Part shown: positions 17,801 through 26,580 of the stretch, piece by piece | Layout of the letters: the number at the start of each line of letters is the position of its first letter | Numbering within the stretch: the first letter of the stretch is position 1 | Made by a program: the position numbers and the translations under genes | Origin: an uncultured Bacilli bacterium | Lineage (GTDB): Bacteria; Bacillota_I; Bacilli_A; RF39; UBA660 | Direction of reading: 5' to 3' | Length of the DNA: 42,312 bases | Assembly (NCBI GenBank): GCA_934096605.1 | Contig: CAKOMI010000006.1 | Span: 1 to 42,312 of the forward strand | Notes under the pieces: generated by a model | Seen by the model: only the letters and a program-made list of their open reading frames with translations | Databases searched by the model: none | What the model was told of the DNA's origin: nothing

Positions 17801-18250
17801 ATGAGTATATATTCTAAAATTTCTATTAAATCTTTAAGTAATGCTGCTAGTGATGCTTTAAGTGAACTTGATAGCTATGATTTGAAATCTTTGAAGCAGT
17901 CATTATTACCGCCAACAATGGAATCTTCTGCTAAAACTAACGTTTTTTCTTCATTTGATAATGTTATGAGTTCTACATCTTTAAATGGATCTGTGGCAGT
18001 TTTAAGAGATAATTTAAAATTAGTTTCTTCTATTTCAAAACAAATTAGTGATATTCAAGATTTAGAAAAAGATATTAATGATTTGGAAAAGAAAAAATGG
18101 AAGATAAAAAAATACACTACAACGGATAGTAATGGAGTGTCCCATACGCGTCGTGAAAGAGTAATTAATCAATCAGTTCAAGATAAAATTGATAAGAAAA
18201 AGAAAGAAATTGGCAAAAAAGAAGCTAGTATTAGTAAAAGTTTAAGCTAA
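17801..18250 (+). CDS. Small coiled-coil protein of the T7SS operon, unrecognised
   Basis: A 149-residue soluble protein. The N-terminal half is Ser/Leu-rich with short helices. Residues ~85-149 are strongly charged (IQDLEKDINDLEKKKW, then KIDKKKKEIGKKE) and should form a coiled coil, interrupted by a short TTTDSNGVSHTRR segment. It begins 8 bases after the W-x-S protein gene and ends before a strong hairpin, so it is the last gene of the WXG operon. Position suggests a toxin or WXG100 partner, but I cannot name the family. Confidence 0.75.
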   Translation: MSIYSKISIKSLSNAASDALSELDSYDLKSLKQSLLPPTMESSAKTNVFSSFDNVMSSTSLNGSVAVLRDNLKLVSSISKQISDIQDLEKDINDLEKKKWKIKKYTTTDSNGVSHTRRERVINQSVQDKIDKKKKEIGKKEASISKSLS

Positions 18251-18272
18251 TAAATAAAGTTTTGTCTACTTT

Positions 18273-18303
18273 AAAAAATTAAGTGTATTGCATTTAATTT
18301 TTT
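18273..18303 (+). terminator. Terminator ending the T7SS region
   Basis: A 13-base-pair stem (arms 18273-18285 and 18291-18303, one G-T pair) with loop TATTG. The 3' arm ends in a T run and more T follow. Confidence 0.75.
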
Positions 18304-18350
18304 CTTTTTGTATGATAAAATTAGTTTATTAAAGATAGGAGATGCTTGCT

Positions 18351-20252
18351 ATGTTTGGAAAAATATTATATTTAAGTGATAATATTGGGTATATTGAAAA
18401 TAAGATGACTGATGATGTAAGTGCTGATTTACTTAACTTACATTTGATTTTTGAAAATGGAGATCATAAAGTTCTAAGTGAAATTACTGAAGTTAAATCA
18501 GATGAAATAAGGGTTAAGTTTTTAGGAGAATTTATTGATGGACATTATTACAATGGTGTTTTAAAAAAAGCTAGTTTAAATAGTAATATAAGAACTATTA
18601 ATGAAGAAGAAAGAACAGAGTTAATGGGTGTTCAATCTAAGAAAAACTTTGTAATGGGTAAAAGTGCAACATATAAAGATTCTTATATTTGTCCTTCAAT
18701 TAATGAAATGCTTGCGAATCATTTATGTATATTTGGTAATACTGGTTCTGGTAAATCATGTGGTGTAGCAAGAGTAGTACAAAATTTATTAAGTAATAAA
18801 TTTGCTGTGTCATATAATGCAAATATGCTTTTCTTTGATTCTTTTGGGGAATATAAAAATGCCTTTAAAAGTATTTCTAATATTAGTCCTTATTATCAAT
18901 ATAAATTTGTAACTTCAAAAATTAAAGATAATGATGATGAAATGATTAATATTCCAATGAATTTACTTAAAGTAGATGATATGGCTATTCTTTTACAAGC
19001 AGATAAGCATTCACAGTTAACAATACTAGAACGGGCTATGAAACTTGCTAAAATGTTTTCCTTAGATACACCTGAATCTAATCGTTATAAAAATCATATT
19101 ATTGCTAGTGCTTTAATAACTGTTTTATATAGTAGTGAAACAACTGATAAGAAAAAAGATGATATTTTTAGTATTATTCATACTTGTCATACGAAAGAAT
19201 TTAACTTAGATACTAAGATACCTGGTGTTGGTTATACAAGAACTTTCTCAGAATGTTTTCAAATAGACTCTAGAGGAAAGTTTGGGGAAGAGGTTTTAAT
19301 TACTGAATATATTCTTAAATATATAGATGAGACATTAGAAATTGATGAAAGTATGGGAGATGTTGCTTATTCTTTAATGGATTTTTCTCGTGCTTTAGAA
19401 TTTACTTTAATAAGTGAAGGATTTCAAAATAACCGTAATTTGATGGATGATGCTCAGTTATTAAAGGTAAGACTTTATTCAATTATTCATGGACCAGTTG
19501 GTAAGTTATTTTCTTCTGATAAAGCAGTTACAATGGGAGAGTTTGTTACTAAATTAGTTAGTAAAAATAATAAGAAAGCCCAGATAATTAACATAAACTT
19601 AGAGGGACTTGATGATAATATATCTAAAGCAATTGTAAAAATATATACAAGACTTATTTTTGATTTTTCTAAAGAGAATGCTAATAGAGCAACAATTCCT
19701 TTTCATTTGTTTTTAGAGGAAGCCCATCGTTATATTCAAAAAGATATAGATGTTTATTTACTTGGTTATAATATATTTGAACGTATTGCTAAAGAAGGAA
19801 GAAAGTATGGGGTTATTTTAGGAATAATTAGTCAAAGACCAATGGAAATAAGTGATACGGTTGTTTCACAATGTTCTAATTTCTTGATTTTTAAAATGAC
19901 ACACCCTAAGGATATAAAGTATATTGAAGAAATGCTTCCTAATATTAGTCAAGATGTTATTGAAAAAATGAAAATTTTACAACCTGGTACTTGTGTTTCT
20001 TTTGGTAGTGCTTTTAAAATTCCAATGATTATTAAAATGGAAATGCCTAATCCAAGGCCATATTCATCTAGTTGTGATGTTTCAAGTTATTGGGAAAGTA
20101 ATACTAATTTAAGTGAAGAAATATCTAGTGATATTATGGGCGGTGCTAGCGCTATAATAGAGCAAACGCCTATAACTAATAGTAATTCTAATGAAGAGAG
20201 AAATAGGACTTCTTTCTTTCAAGGAAATATTGATTCTTTGGAGACTTTATAG
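18351..20252 (+). CDS. HerA/DUF87-type hexameric ATPase
   Basis: A 633-residue ATPase. ATG 18351 is preferred because AGGAG (18337-18341) would touch the alternative ATG 18342 but sits nine bases before this one. A beta-rich N-terminal domain (~1-100, HAS-barrel-like) precedes Walker A GNTGSGKS (129-136). A Walker B-type FLFLEEAHRYI-like stretch and a downstream SQRPMEIS segment with the ATPase sensor pattern follow, as in HerA/FtsK-superfamily DNA-pumping ATPases. The last ~60 residues are Ser/Asn-rich and probably disordered. It follows its own leader after the T7SS terminator, and tatD starts two bases after its stop. No NurA nuclease gene is adjacent, so the DNA substrate and partner are unknown. 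A secretion role is not indicated. Confidence 0.85.
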   Translation: MFGKILYLSDNIGYIENKMTDDVSADLLNLHLIFENGDHKVLSEITEVKSDEIRVKFLGEFIDGHYYNGVLKKASLNSNIRTINEEERTELMGVQSKKNFVMGKSATYKDSYICPSINEMLANHLCIFGNTGSGKSCGVARVVQNLLSNKFAVSYNANMLFFDSFGEYKNAFKSISNISPYYQYKFVTSKIKDNDDEMINIPMNLLKVDDMAILLQADKHSQLTILERAMKLAKMFSLDTPESNRYKNHIIASALITVLYSSETTDKKKDDIFSIIHTCHTKEFNLDTKIPGVGYTRTFSECFQIDSRGKFGEEVLITEYILKYIDETLEIDESMGDVAYSLMDFSRALEFTLISEGFQNNRNLMDDAQLLKVRLYSIIHGPVGKLFSSDKAVTMGEFVTKLVSKNNKKAQIININLEGLDDNISKAIVKIYTRLIFDFSKENANRATIPFHLFLEEAHRYIQKDIDVYLLGYNIFERIAKEGRKYGVILGIISQRPMEISDTVVSQCSNFLIFKMTHPKDIKYIEEMLPNISQDVIEKMKILQPGTCVSFGSAFKIPMIIKMEMPNPRPYSSSCDVSSYWESNTNLSEEISSDIMGGASAIIEQTPITNSNSNEERNRTSFFQGNIDSLETL

Positions 20253-20254
20253 TT

Positions 20255-21010
20255 ATGTTTACTGATACGCATTGTCATTTATATGATGAGTATTATGAGT
20301 CTCTTGGTGAGGTAATTAATGATTCTATAAATAAGGGAGTACACTCTTTTATTAATGCTGGTTGTGATGATTTATCTAATAAAGAGGTTATAGAGAAAGT
20401 AAGCAAGTATAAATCTATGTATGGGGTAATAGGTATACACCCAGAATATGTGCTTACTTATACTTTAGATGATATCTTGGATATTGAGAGACATTTAAAA
20501 GATGAGAAAATAGTGGGTATTGGTGAGATTGGACTTGATTATCACTATGACACTTTAAATAAAGATGCTCAAAAAGAGTTGTTTATTAAGCAATTAGAAC
20601 TGGCTAAAAAATATGATTTACCGGTTGTAATTCATTCAAGAGACGCTACGGAAGACACGATTAACATTTTAAAGAGATATCCGATTGTTAAAGGAGTTAT
20701 TCATTCTTTTTCGGGGAGTATTGAAACAGCTAGAATTTATAGAAAAATGGGTTATAAATTAGGTATTAATGGAGTTGTTACTTTTAAAAATAGTCATTTG
20801 AAAGATATTTTAGAAGAGATGTTAGACATTGTTGTTTTAGAAACTGATGCACCATATTTAACGCCACATCCTTATAGGGGTATTAAGAATATTCCTAGTT
20901 ATATTCCTTTAATTGCTACTTTTATTAGTGATTATACTGGGATAGATATTAATACTTTATCTTCCTTAACAGAAAAAAATGTTAGAGATGTTTATAAGAA
21001 AATTAAGTGA
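20255..21010 (+). CDS. tatD: TatD-family metal-dependent deoxyribonuclease
   Basis: A 251-residue TIM-barrel hydrolase of normal length. Metal ligands and signatures are visible: DTHCHL at the N-terminus, GEIGLDYH, VIHSRDA, VIHSFSG and ETDAPYL followed by PHPYRG. The family are magnesium-dependent 3'-5' exonucleases, also linked to DNA repair and to D-amino-acid tRNA work in some reports. It is encoded two bases after the HerA-type ATPase gene. In Bacillus the tatD-like gene yabD precedes yabE, rnmV and ksgA; here the same neighbours appear ~6 kb later after an insertion. It ends in TGA, showing that TGA is a stop in this organism. Confidence 0.95.
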   Translation: MFTDTHCHLYDEYYESLGEVINDSINKGVHSFINAGCDDLSNKEVIEKVSKYKSMYGVIGIHPEYVLTYTLDDILDIERHLKDEKIVGIGEIGLDYHYDTLNKDAQKELFIKQLELAKKYDLPVVIHSRDATEDTINILKRYPIVKGVIHSFSGSIETARIYRKMGYKLGINGVVTFKNSHLKDILEEMLDIVVLETDAPYLTPHPYRGIKNIPSYIPLIATFISDYTGIDINTLSSLTEKNVRDVYKKIK

Positions 21011-21019
21011 GGAAGATTT

Positions 21020-21853
21020 ATGGAGAAAGAAGAATATATTAATTTAGTGAATGATAAGATTAGTAATTTTAAGACAAAAGAAATTATGATAAGACAAATT
21101 GATAATTTTTTTGCCGTAAAAAAAATTTTATTAAAACATCATACTTATAATGTTGGGGACTTAGTGTATTTAAAAAAAGGGACACTTTTACATGGCACTT
21201 ATAAAAATATTGATGGATTAAGAGAAATTTGTCAAAATGGATTGGTAGCCAGTTTGTTTATTAATGATAAGATTTCTAAATATCCATCATGTGTTGGAGT
21301 ATGGAATTTACAAAAAGATTATTATTTGAAAGATTATATTAATTTTTATAGTGGGGGCACGATTGAATATAAAAAAATGAATGGTGAAATAATAAAAACT
21401 TCTGTGATTCCATATAATGAAATGAAAAATGTCATGAGTACGATAGATACAAATCTTTGCTTTCGGTGGTATATGGAGCAAACTAAAGAGGCGAGGTTTT
21501 TACCAAGTTTAGTTCAAAGTAAAGTTCAAATTGGTATTATCTTTAATAGTGATAATGATGCAATAAAAAAGTTACTTATGGGTGATATTTTATCAAATGG
21601 TATAAGTGATGAAGAGGTTAAGGAATTTGTTAACCCAGATTATTATGAAAAATTTATTAAAGATAGAAGAAATAAAGATGATTTTTTTACAGACCGAGAA
21701 AGTGCAATTCTTTTTGGTGTACCATCCAACTTGATTGAGGGAATATTAGTTGGAAAAGAGTATGAAAGTAACATTGAAATTTTAAAGGAAATAAAAAAGT
21801 TATTGCCTGATTGTTATATTTGCAATTTAGATGGCATTGTTATTATGATTTAA
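21020..21853 (+). CDS. Unrecognised protein with a possible ART-like segment
   Basis: A 277-residue soluble protein behind a GAGGA site nine bases after tatD, so probably in that operon. Residues ~48-75 read LVYLKKGTLLHGTYKN, then REICQNGLVAS. This is the H-G/T-T-x8-I-x-NGL pattern seen at the start of ADP-ribosyltransferase and Tpt1-like folds. Later segments (CFRWYMEQTKEARFLPSL, FFTDRESAILFGVPSNLIEGILVG) are consistent with a substrate or effector binding domain, with a conserved-looking RESAILFG. I cannot assign a reaction. A terminator begins at its stop codon. Real gene: confident. Function: unknown. Confidence 0.75.
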   Translation: MEKEEYINLVNDKISNFKTKEIMIRQIDNFFAVKKILLKHHTYNVGDLVYLKKGTLLHGTYKNIDGLREICQNGLVASLFINDKISKYPSCVGVWNLQKDYYLKDYINFYSGGTIEYKKMNGEIIKTSVIPYNEMKNVMSTIDTNLCFRWYMEQTKEARFLPSLVQSKVQIGIIFNSDNDAIKKLLMGDILSNGISDEEVKEFVNPDYYEKFIKDRRNKDDFFTDRESAILFGVPSNLIEGILVGKEYESNIEILKEIKKLLPDCYICNLDGIVIMI

Positions 21854-21876
21854 GAGGTGGCAGACCCTCTTTTTTT
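21852..21876 (+). terminator. Terminator of the herA-tatD operon
   Basis: Stem AAGAGG/CCTCTT (21852-21857 and 21866-21871) with an 8-base loop, then a T run. It overlaps the stop codon of the preceding gene and also marks the end of the convergent XRE pseudogene. Confidence 0.75.
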
Positions 21877-22094
21877 AGTCTAATTTGTCAAATAAATTAT
21901 TTCTAAGGCTTTGGCTATTTTGCCAACGGTGTCTAATGAAAACTGTTTAGTGCATCCGCTTTTGGTTTCAATTTTCTTCAAGTAATCAACACTTATGTTA
22001 CTTTTCATTGCTGTTTTACCTGTGTCCACCCTTTTAGTTTGCGTTGTTTTTTTATGTTTTGAGATACTAAATAATATAAATTATCATTATCCAT
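21875..22094 (-). pseudogene. XRE-family HTH regulator broken by two frameshifts
   Basis: Reading the minus strand from ATG 22094 gives MDNDNLYYLVSQNIKKQRK, then LKGWTQVKQQ and a stop. Shifting frame by one base continues with MKSNISVDYLKKIETKSG, CTKQFSLDTVGKIAKALEI. A second one-base shift restores the usual end NLFDKLD and a stop at 21875. Joined, this is a typical ~70-residue single-domain XRE regulator with helix-turn-helix SNISVDYLKKIE. Two independent breaks indicate decay rather than programmed frameshifting. It fills most of the 355-base stretch that otherwise has no gene, convergent with the preceding gene and divergent from the metallopeptidase gene. Confidence 0.85.
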
Positions 22095-22177
22095 AGTTCT
22101 AACCTTCTTACAATATTGTTGATATTATAAATTCCTCATTAATTTATGACATAGTACCCTTTTTTGAAAATCTATGT

Positions 22178-22183
22178 TATAAT
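22178..22183 (+). promoter_or_regulatory. TATAAT -10 box before the metallopeptidase gene
   Basis: A perfect TATAAT 25 bases before the GTG start. No good -35 is seen 17 bases upstream (TACCCT). It lies inside the longest possible reading frame from TTG 22164, which supports the downstream GTG start. Confidence 0.4.
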
Positions 22184-22208
22184 TTTTGCAGATAGTAGGG
22201 TGGTTGAT

Positions 22209-23384
22209 GTGAAGTGTTTAAATCAATCTTGTGATGCGACGGAAATTGAAAATGACGATAATTTCTGCTATAAATGTGGGCATTGGACTGCAAGGGGATT
22301 TTCTTTCATACAAAAAGAAGAAAATGTTTTAGAAATATTAAAAGGTCAAGCAATTAAAAGAGAGGATAATTTTTCATTAATGCTTTGTGTTTTTATAGTG
22401 TCTCTTTTTTCTTTTGTAATAATTAGTTCTTTTAGAGGTGCTGATTTGTATAAACCATTATTTTATTTAAAAAGAAAAGTAATTAGCTATGTTTATGGAT
22501 ATAATACCTCAATTATAAAGACGGATAATGTTTATCAAAATGTTAAAGTAGATAACTATGAGGAAGCCATTTCATTAATAACAAAGGATTTAAATAGTCA
22601 AAACTTTAAATGCAGTCATCGTGCAGATACCTTTCAATATGAAAGTGAGATACAAAATATTGGGTTAATACCTGTTGTAAGTTTTTGCGATGCAACAGAC
22701 ATGGTAGCTGAAGATATACTTAGCGTTGTTAAAAGAATATATATGCTATTTCCAAATATATCTGGGGCTTTAACAAATATCTCTATTACTAATGCTGAGA
22801 CTAATAGAGAGTATATTGCGCGTTTTCAACCTAGTTTTCAATTTGCAAATGCTAATATGGATACAAGCAAGTATAACAAGGTAAACAAGACCCAAATTTT
22901 ATTAAATAGTTATTATTTTTTAAATACTGATATTATGCAAAATCCTGTTTCTGATTTTGTGGGGGATGGCTGGTATGTTAAAGATGCTAATTGGTCTAGC
23001 ACGGTTGCACATGAGTTGGGTCATTATATTTCTTTTGTTGCGTTATTAAAGCAAAACGAACTATTAAATATTACTTTTGTTAATAAAGATAATGAAAAAA
23101 AGATAGAAGATGTTTTAGAACGATTTAATAATGGTAGTTTTTCTTTAGAAATTCTTACTGAGGCTCTTACTAATTTTAATGAAAAATATGGTACGAACTT
23201 AGATTTTGATTCGTTTGCTTTAACAATTTCAAAATATGCTGATGCAAAAGATGAAAATGGTAATTTAATTGCTGATGAAACGATTGCGGAGGCTGTACAT
23301 GATTATTATTTGCATGGAGACTCTTTAGAGAGTAGTAGTTATGAAATAATTAACATCTTAAAAAAATATTTATATGGAGAATGA
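22209..23384 (+). CDS. Membrane-anchored zinc metallopeptidase-like protein with N-terminal zinc ribbon
   Basis: A 391-residue protein; GTG 22209 is chosen because AGGGTGG sits five bases upstream and a -10 box lies in any longer version. Residues 3-23 form a zinc ribbon (Cys3, Cys8, Cys20, Cys23). A membrane helix spans ~55-74, and the rest should lie outside the cytoplasm. The ectodomain carries His268-Glu269-Leu-Gly-His272 (STVAHELGHYISF), the HExxH zincin signature, after a WYVKDANWSS segment. A third zinc ligand is not obvious. Likely a surface metallopeptidase or inactive relative; substrate unknown. The stop overlaps the next small gene's ribosome site, and the next product also has a zinc ribbon and one membrane helix, suggesting the two work together. 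I do not know a named family. Confidence 0.75.
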   Translation: MKCLNQSCDATEIENDDNFCYKCGHWTARGFSFIQKEENVLEILKGQAIKREDNFSLMLCVFIVSLFSFVIISSFRGADLYKPLFYLKRKVISYVYGYNTSIIKTDNVYQNVKVDNYEEAISLITKDLNSQNFKCSHRADTFQYESEIQNIGLIPVVSFCDATDMVAEDILSVVKRIYMLFPNISGALTNISITNAETNREYIARFQPSFQFANANMDTSKYNKVNKTQILLNSYYFLNTDIMQNPVSDFVGDGWYVKDANWSSTVAHELGHYISFVALLKQNELLNITFVNKDNEKKIEDVLERFNNGSFSLEILTEALTNFNEKYGTNLDFDSFALTISKYADAKDENGNLIADETIAEAVHDYYLHGDSLESSSYEIINILKKYLYGE

Positions 23385-23385
23385 A

Positions 23386-23565
23386 ATGAAAAAGTGTTTT
23401 AACTGTAATGGTACTAATAGAAATACTGATATATATTGTCGAAATTGTGGGTTAATATTAAAAAAAAGTACACATTATGTTCTTATAAATTTAGGAACTA
23501 TTGTGGCAGTTGCAGGTCTTATGTTTGTTATTGTTTTACTTATTTTATCTTATGTTATTGATTAG
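23386..23565 (+). CDS. Small zinc-ribbon membrane protein
   Basis: A 59-residue protein. ATG 23386 is preferred because GGAG (23376-23379) lies six bases upstream; an ATG at 23374 precedes that site. Cys-x2-Cys (CFNC) and Cys-x2-Cys (CRNC) form a zinc ribbon in the first ~25 residues, and one membrane helix (IVAVAGLMFVIVLLILSYV) ends the protein. It starts right after the metallopeptidase stop and ~20 bases before the cation ATPase, so the three are probably one operon. Function unknown; it could be a small regulator or scaffold for either neighbour. Confidence 0.75.
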   Translation: MKKCFNCNGTNRNTDIYCRNCGLILKKSTHYVLINLGTIVAVAGLMFVIVLLILSYVID

Positions 23566-23586
23566 AATTTAAAGGAGAAAATAGTT

Positions 23587-26208
23587 ATGGAAAATAAAAA
23601 AAACTTTTATAATGAAAGTATTAGTGAGTTGTACGAAAGATTAGATACTAATATACATGGTCTATCTTTAGAAGAGGCAAAAAAAAGATTAGAGAAGTAT
23701 GGTGAGAATAAACTTGCCGATCAAAAAAGAAAATCAAATTTTTTATTGTTTTTGGAACAATTTAATGATTTTATGGTTATACTTCTTATTTGTGCTTCTT
23801 TATTTTCAGCAGTTGTGTCATATATCCAACATGAATCTTATGCTGATTCTATAATTATAATTGTAATTGTTATAATAAATGCTGTTCTTAGTTTTGTTCA
23901 AGAAAAGAAAGCAGATGCAGCGATTGATGAGTTAAACAAAATGTTTGTAACCAATAATTACGTTATTAGGAATGGCGAAAAAAAACTTGTTGACGTTAGA
24001 GAAATTGTAGTTGGAGATATTGTAGAATTGGAAGCTGGTGATTATGTTTCTGCGGATGCTAGGGTTATATCGTCAGAAAAATTAGAAATAAATGAATCAA
24101 CATTAACTGGTGAATCTAAGTCAATTAAAAAAGATAATAATGATATATTTGAAGAAAAAGAATTATATGAAAGAAAGAATATGGTTTTTGCTGGTTGTAA
24201 TGTGATTAATGGGCATGCATTCGTTCTTGTATGTGCGACTGGGATGAATACGGAACTTGGTAAAATTGCGACTAGTTTAACTACCAAAAAGGCTGATATT
24301 ACACCATTACAAAAGAAAGTAAATCAAATTAGTAGGGTATTGACGTACGTTGTTTTGGCAATAATATTTGTTATGATGGGGTTAGGACTTTTAATGAAAA
24401 ATGATTTTTTTGATATTTTAATGCTTTCAATATCTCTTGCAGTTGCGGCTATACCTGAGGGTTTAAGTTCTATTATAACAATTATTTTATCACTTGGAAT
24501 GAGTACAATGGCTAAAAGAAATGTAATTATAAGAAAGATGGCTTCGGTTGAAACACTTGGGTCAACTGATATAATATGTTCAGATAAAACAGGAACTATT
24601 ACGCAAAATAAAATGCTTGTAAAATCTATATTTGTTAATGATATATTATATACAGATAAAGATATTGTTCCTAGTGTTTTCTTATTAAAGTTGTGTGCTT
24701 CTCTTTGTCAAAACGTAGTTAAAAATGAAAATGGCTATATGGGTGATGAAACAGAGGTATCTATTTATAAGTATTTAGAAAGTACTAATTTCTCAGTTGA
24801 TAATTGTAAAAGATTAAAGGAGTATCCTTTTGATTCTGATCGGAAAATGATGAGTACAATTAATCAATTTGGTGATAGTGTTTACTCATTTACTAAGGGC
24901 AGTTTAGATGCTGTTATTAACAATTGTAAGAGCTATGTAATTAATGATAAAGTTTATGATATTGATGAAGAATATAAGAAAAAAATATTTGCAATTGAAA
25001 AAGATTTATCGCGGAAGTCATTAAGACTACTTGCTTTTGCTTATAAAAGACAAGATTTTGATAATCCTGAAACTGATATGATTTTTATTGGTATGATTGG
25101 TATGATGGATCCACCTAGGGAAAGTGTACCTAATGCAATTGATGTTTGCTATCACGCCGGATTAAAGCCAGTGATGATTACAGGTGATAGTATTAATACG
25201 GCTATTGCTATTGCTAAATCTGTTAATATTATAGACAGCGATGAAAAAGCAATCGAAGGTAAATACATTGATAAAATGACTGATGATGAACTTTTAGAAG
25301 CCGTAAAAAAATATCAAGTTTATGCGAGAATTACACCAAGTGCTAAATTAAGAATTGTAGAAGCATTACAATCACTTGGTTATGTTGTGGCAATGACTGG
25401 TGATGGAGTAAATGATGCTCCGGCTATACAAAAGGCTGATATAGGTATCGGTATGGGTATTACTGGTACAGAGGTTGTAAAAAAGGTGGCTGATTGTATA
25501 TTAGTAGATGATAGTTTTTCAACGATAGTAGATGGCGTTGAAGAAGGTAGAAGAATTACTACAAATATAAAAAAGGTTATTTTGTATTTGTTGGCTGGAA
25601 ATATTATAGAGGTAATTTTGGTTTTTGCTTCAATGCTTTTAAATATGGAAATGTTTACAACTTTACAGCTTTTGTGGATAAATCTTGTGACAGATTCAAT
25701 ACCAGCAATAATGCTTGCTTTTGAAAAAAGTGAAAAAGATATTATGGAAAATGAGCCTAATAGAGTAAATACAAGTTTTTTTACACCATTTTTAATAGCA
25801 AAAATAGTTATAAGTGCATTGGTTAAATCAATAATAATGTTAGTATTGTTTGTTTATTATGCAAAGACATATGATAGTGGAGTGGCAGGTTCTTTAATGT
25901 TTATTTTCTTAATTGGTAATGAGTTACTTTATTCATTATCTTGTAGAAATTTAAAATGTTCAGTTTTAAATAAAGATATATTTAGTAATAAACGTTTATC
26001 TTTTGGACTCGCAGGATTATTAATTGTACAAGTTTTGGTGTTAACTACTGGTTTGTCTAAATTTTTTGTGGTGGATAATATAGGAGTTATAAACATTGTG
26101 GTTGTCTTAGGTATATGTTTATTATTATTTGTGATTGGTGAGGTTGTTAAGCCACTTTATGCTAAATTATTTAAAGATTATACGGAGGTGAAAGATAATG
26201 CAAAATAA
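23587..26208 (+). CDS. P2-type cation-transporting ATPase (Ca2+-type)
   Basis: An 873-residue P-type ATPase of full length behind AAAGGAG. Signatures: actuator-domain TGES (174-177), ion-site PEGL in a membrane helix (AAIPEGLSSI), phosphorylated Asp333 in DKTGTIT, and a hinge with TGDGVNDAPA (Asp606). The M5-M6 region has LLWINLVTDSIPA, in which the Asn and Asp are those that bind Ca2+ in P2A pumps. The usual N-terminal cation-ATPase segment (LYERLDTNIHGLSLEEA) is present and the last four membrane helices are intact. It would export Ca2+ (or Mn2+) from the cytoplasm using ATP. It lies in a run with the metallopeptidase and small membrane proteins. The ion is inferred from motifs. Confidence 0.93.
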   Translation: MENKKNFYNESISELYERLDTNIHGLSLEEAKKRLEKYGENKLADQKRKSNFLLFLEQFNDFMVILLICASLFSAVVSYIQHESYADSIIIIVIVIINAVLSFVQEKKADAAIDELNKMFVTNNYVIRNGEKKLVDVREIVVGDIVELEAGDYVSADARVISSEKLEINESTLTGESKSIKKDNNDIFEEKELYERKNMVFAGCNVINGHAFVLVCATGMNTELGKIATSLTTKKADITPLQKKVNQISRVLTYVVLAIIFVMMGLGLLMKNDFFDILMLSISLAVAAIPEGLSSIITIILSLGMSTMAKRNVIIRKMASVETLGSTDIICSDKTGTITQNKMLVKSIFVNDILYTDKDIVPSVFLLKLCASLCQNVVKNENGYMGDETEVSIYKYLESTNFSVDNCKRLKEYPFDSDRKMMSTINQFGDSVYSFTKGSLDAVINNCKSYVINDKVYDIDEEYKKKIFAIEKDLSRKSLRLLAFAYKRQDFDNPETDMIFIGMIGMMDPPRESVPNAIDVCYHAGLKPVMITGDSINTAIAIAKSVNIIDSDEKAIEGKYIDKMTDDELLEAVKKYQVYARITPSAKLRIVEALQSLGYVVAMTGDGVNDAPAIQKADIGIGMGITGTEVVKKVADCILVDDSFSTIVDGVEEGRRITTNIKKVILYLLAGNIIEVILVFASMLLNMEMFTTLQLLWINLVTDSIPAIMLAFEKSEKDIMENEPNRVNTSFFTPFLIAKIVISALVKSIIMLVLFVYYAKTYDSGVAGSLMFIFLIGNELLYSLSCRNLKCSVLNKDIFSNKRLSFGLAGLLIVQVLVLTTGLSKFFVVDNIGVINIVVVLGICLLLFVIGEVVKPLYAKLFKDYTEVKDNAK

Positions 26209-26572
26209 TAGTTCTGTTTCATTTATTATTTTTGGAGGGTTAACTATATTATGTATTTTTACTTTTGTAGTGGCTAGTAATTTAGTATCTAATAATAATG
26301 AAAGTAATTCTTATTATGTAAAAGTTGATGATAATGTGGACGCTAAAATAGAGGCGGCTAATATTATAAATGGTAAGTTAGTTATTAAAGTTTCTGGTAA
26401 TACTTCAAAATATTGTGTGAAATCTACTAAGACTATTCCAAACGATAATAATATATGTTGGAAAGATATGATAGGAGAAACTGCTTCTACTACGGTATAT
26501 GGTGGTAAGAAATATTATGTTTGGATTAAGGATGTTAATAATAATATTAGTAACGTTTATAGTGTTAAATAG
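26198..26572 (+). CDS. Small membrane-anchored extracytoplasmic protein, unknown
   Basis: A 124-residue protein with one N-terminal membrane helix (~9-27, FIIFGGLTILCIFTFVVAS) and a ~90-residue outside domain rich in beta-type residues and Asn, with two Cys (YCVKS and NICWKD) that could form a disulfide. The C-terminal KKYYVWIKDVNNNIS segment resembles an Ig-like or fibronectin-like strand pair found in surface proteins. Its ATG lies within the last codons of the cation ATPase gene (11-base overlap) with GGAGGTG upstream, so it is translationally coupled. A partner or regulator of the pump is possible. Family not recognised. Confidence 0.75.
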   Translation: MQNNSSVSFIIFGGLTILCIFTFVVASNLVSNNNESNSYYVKVDDNVDAKIEAANIINGKLVIKVSGNTSKYCVKSTKTIPNDNNICWKDMIGETASTTVYGGKKYYVWIKDVNNNISNVYSVK

Positions 26573-26580
26573 GAGAATTT

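Noticed and set aside
22000..22100. Programmed frameshift in the XRE gene
   Set aside because: Two separate shifts, no slippery heptamer with a following structure, and no frameshifting known for this family.
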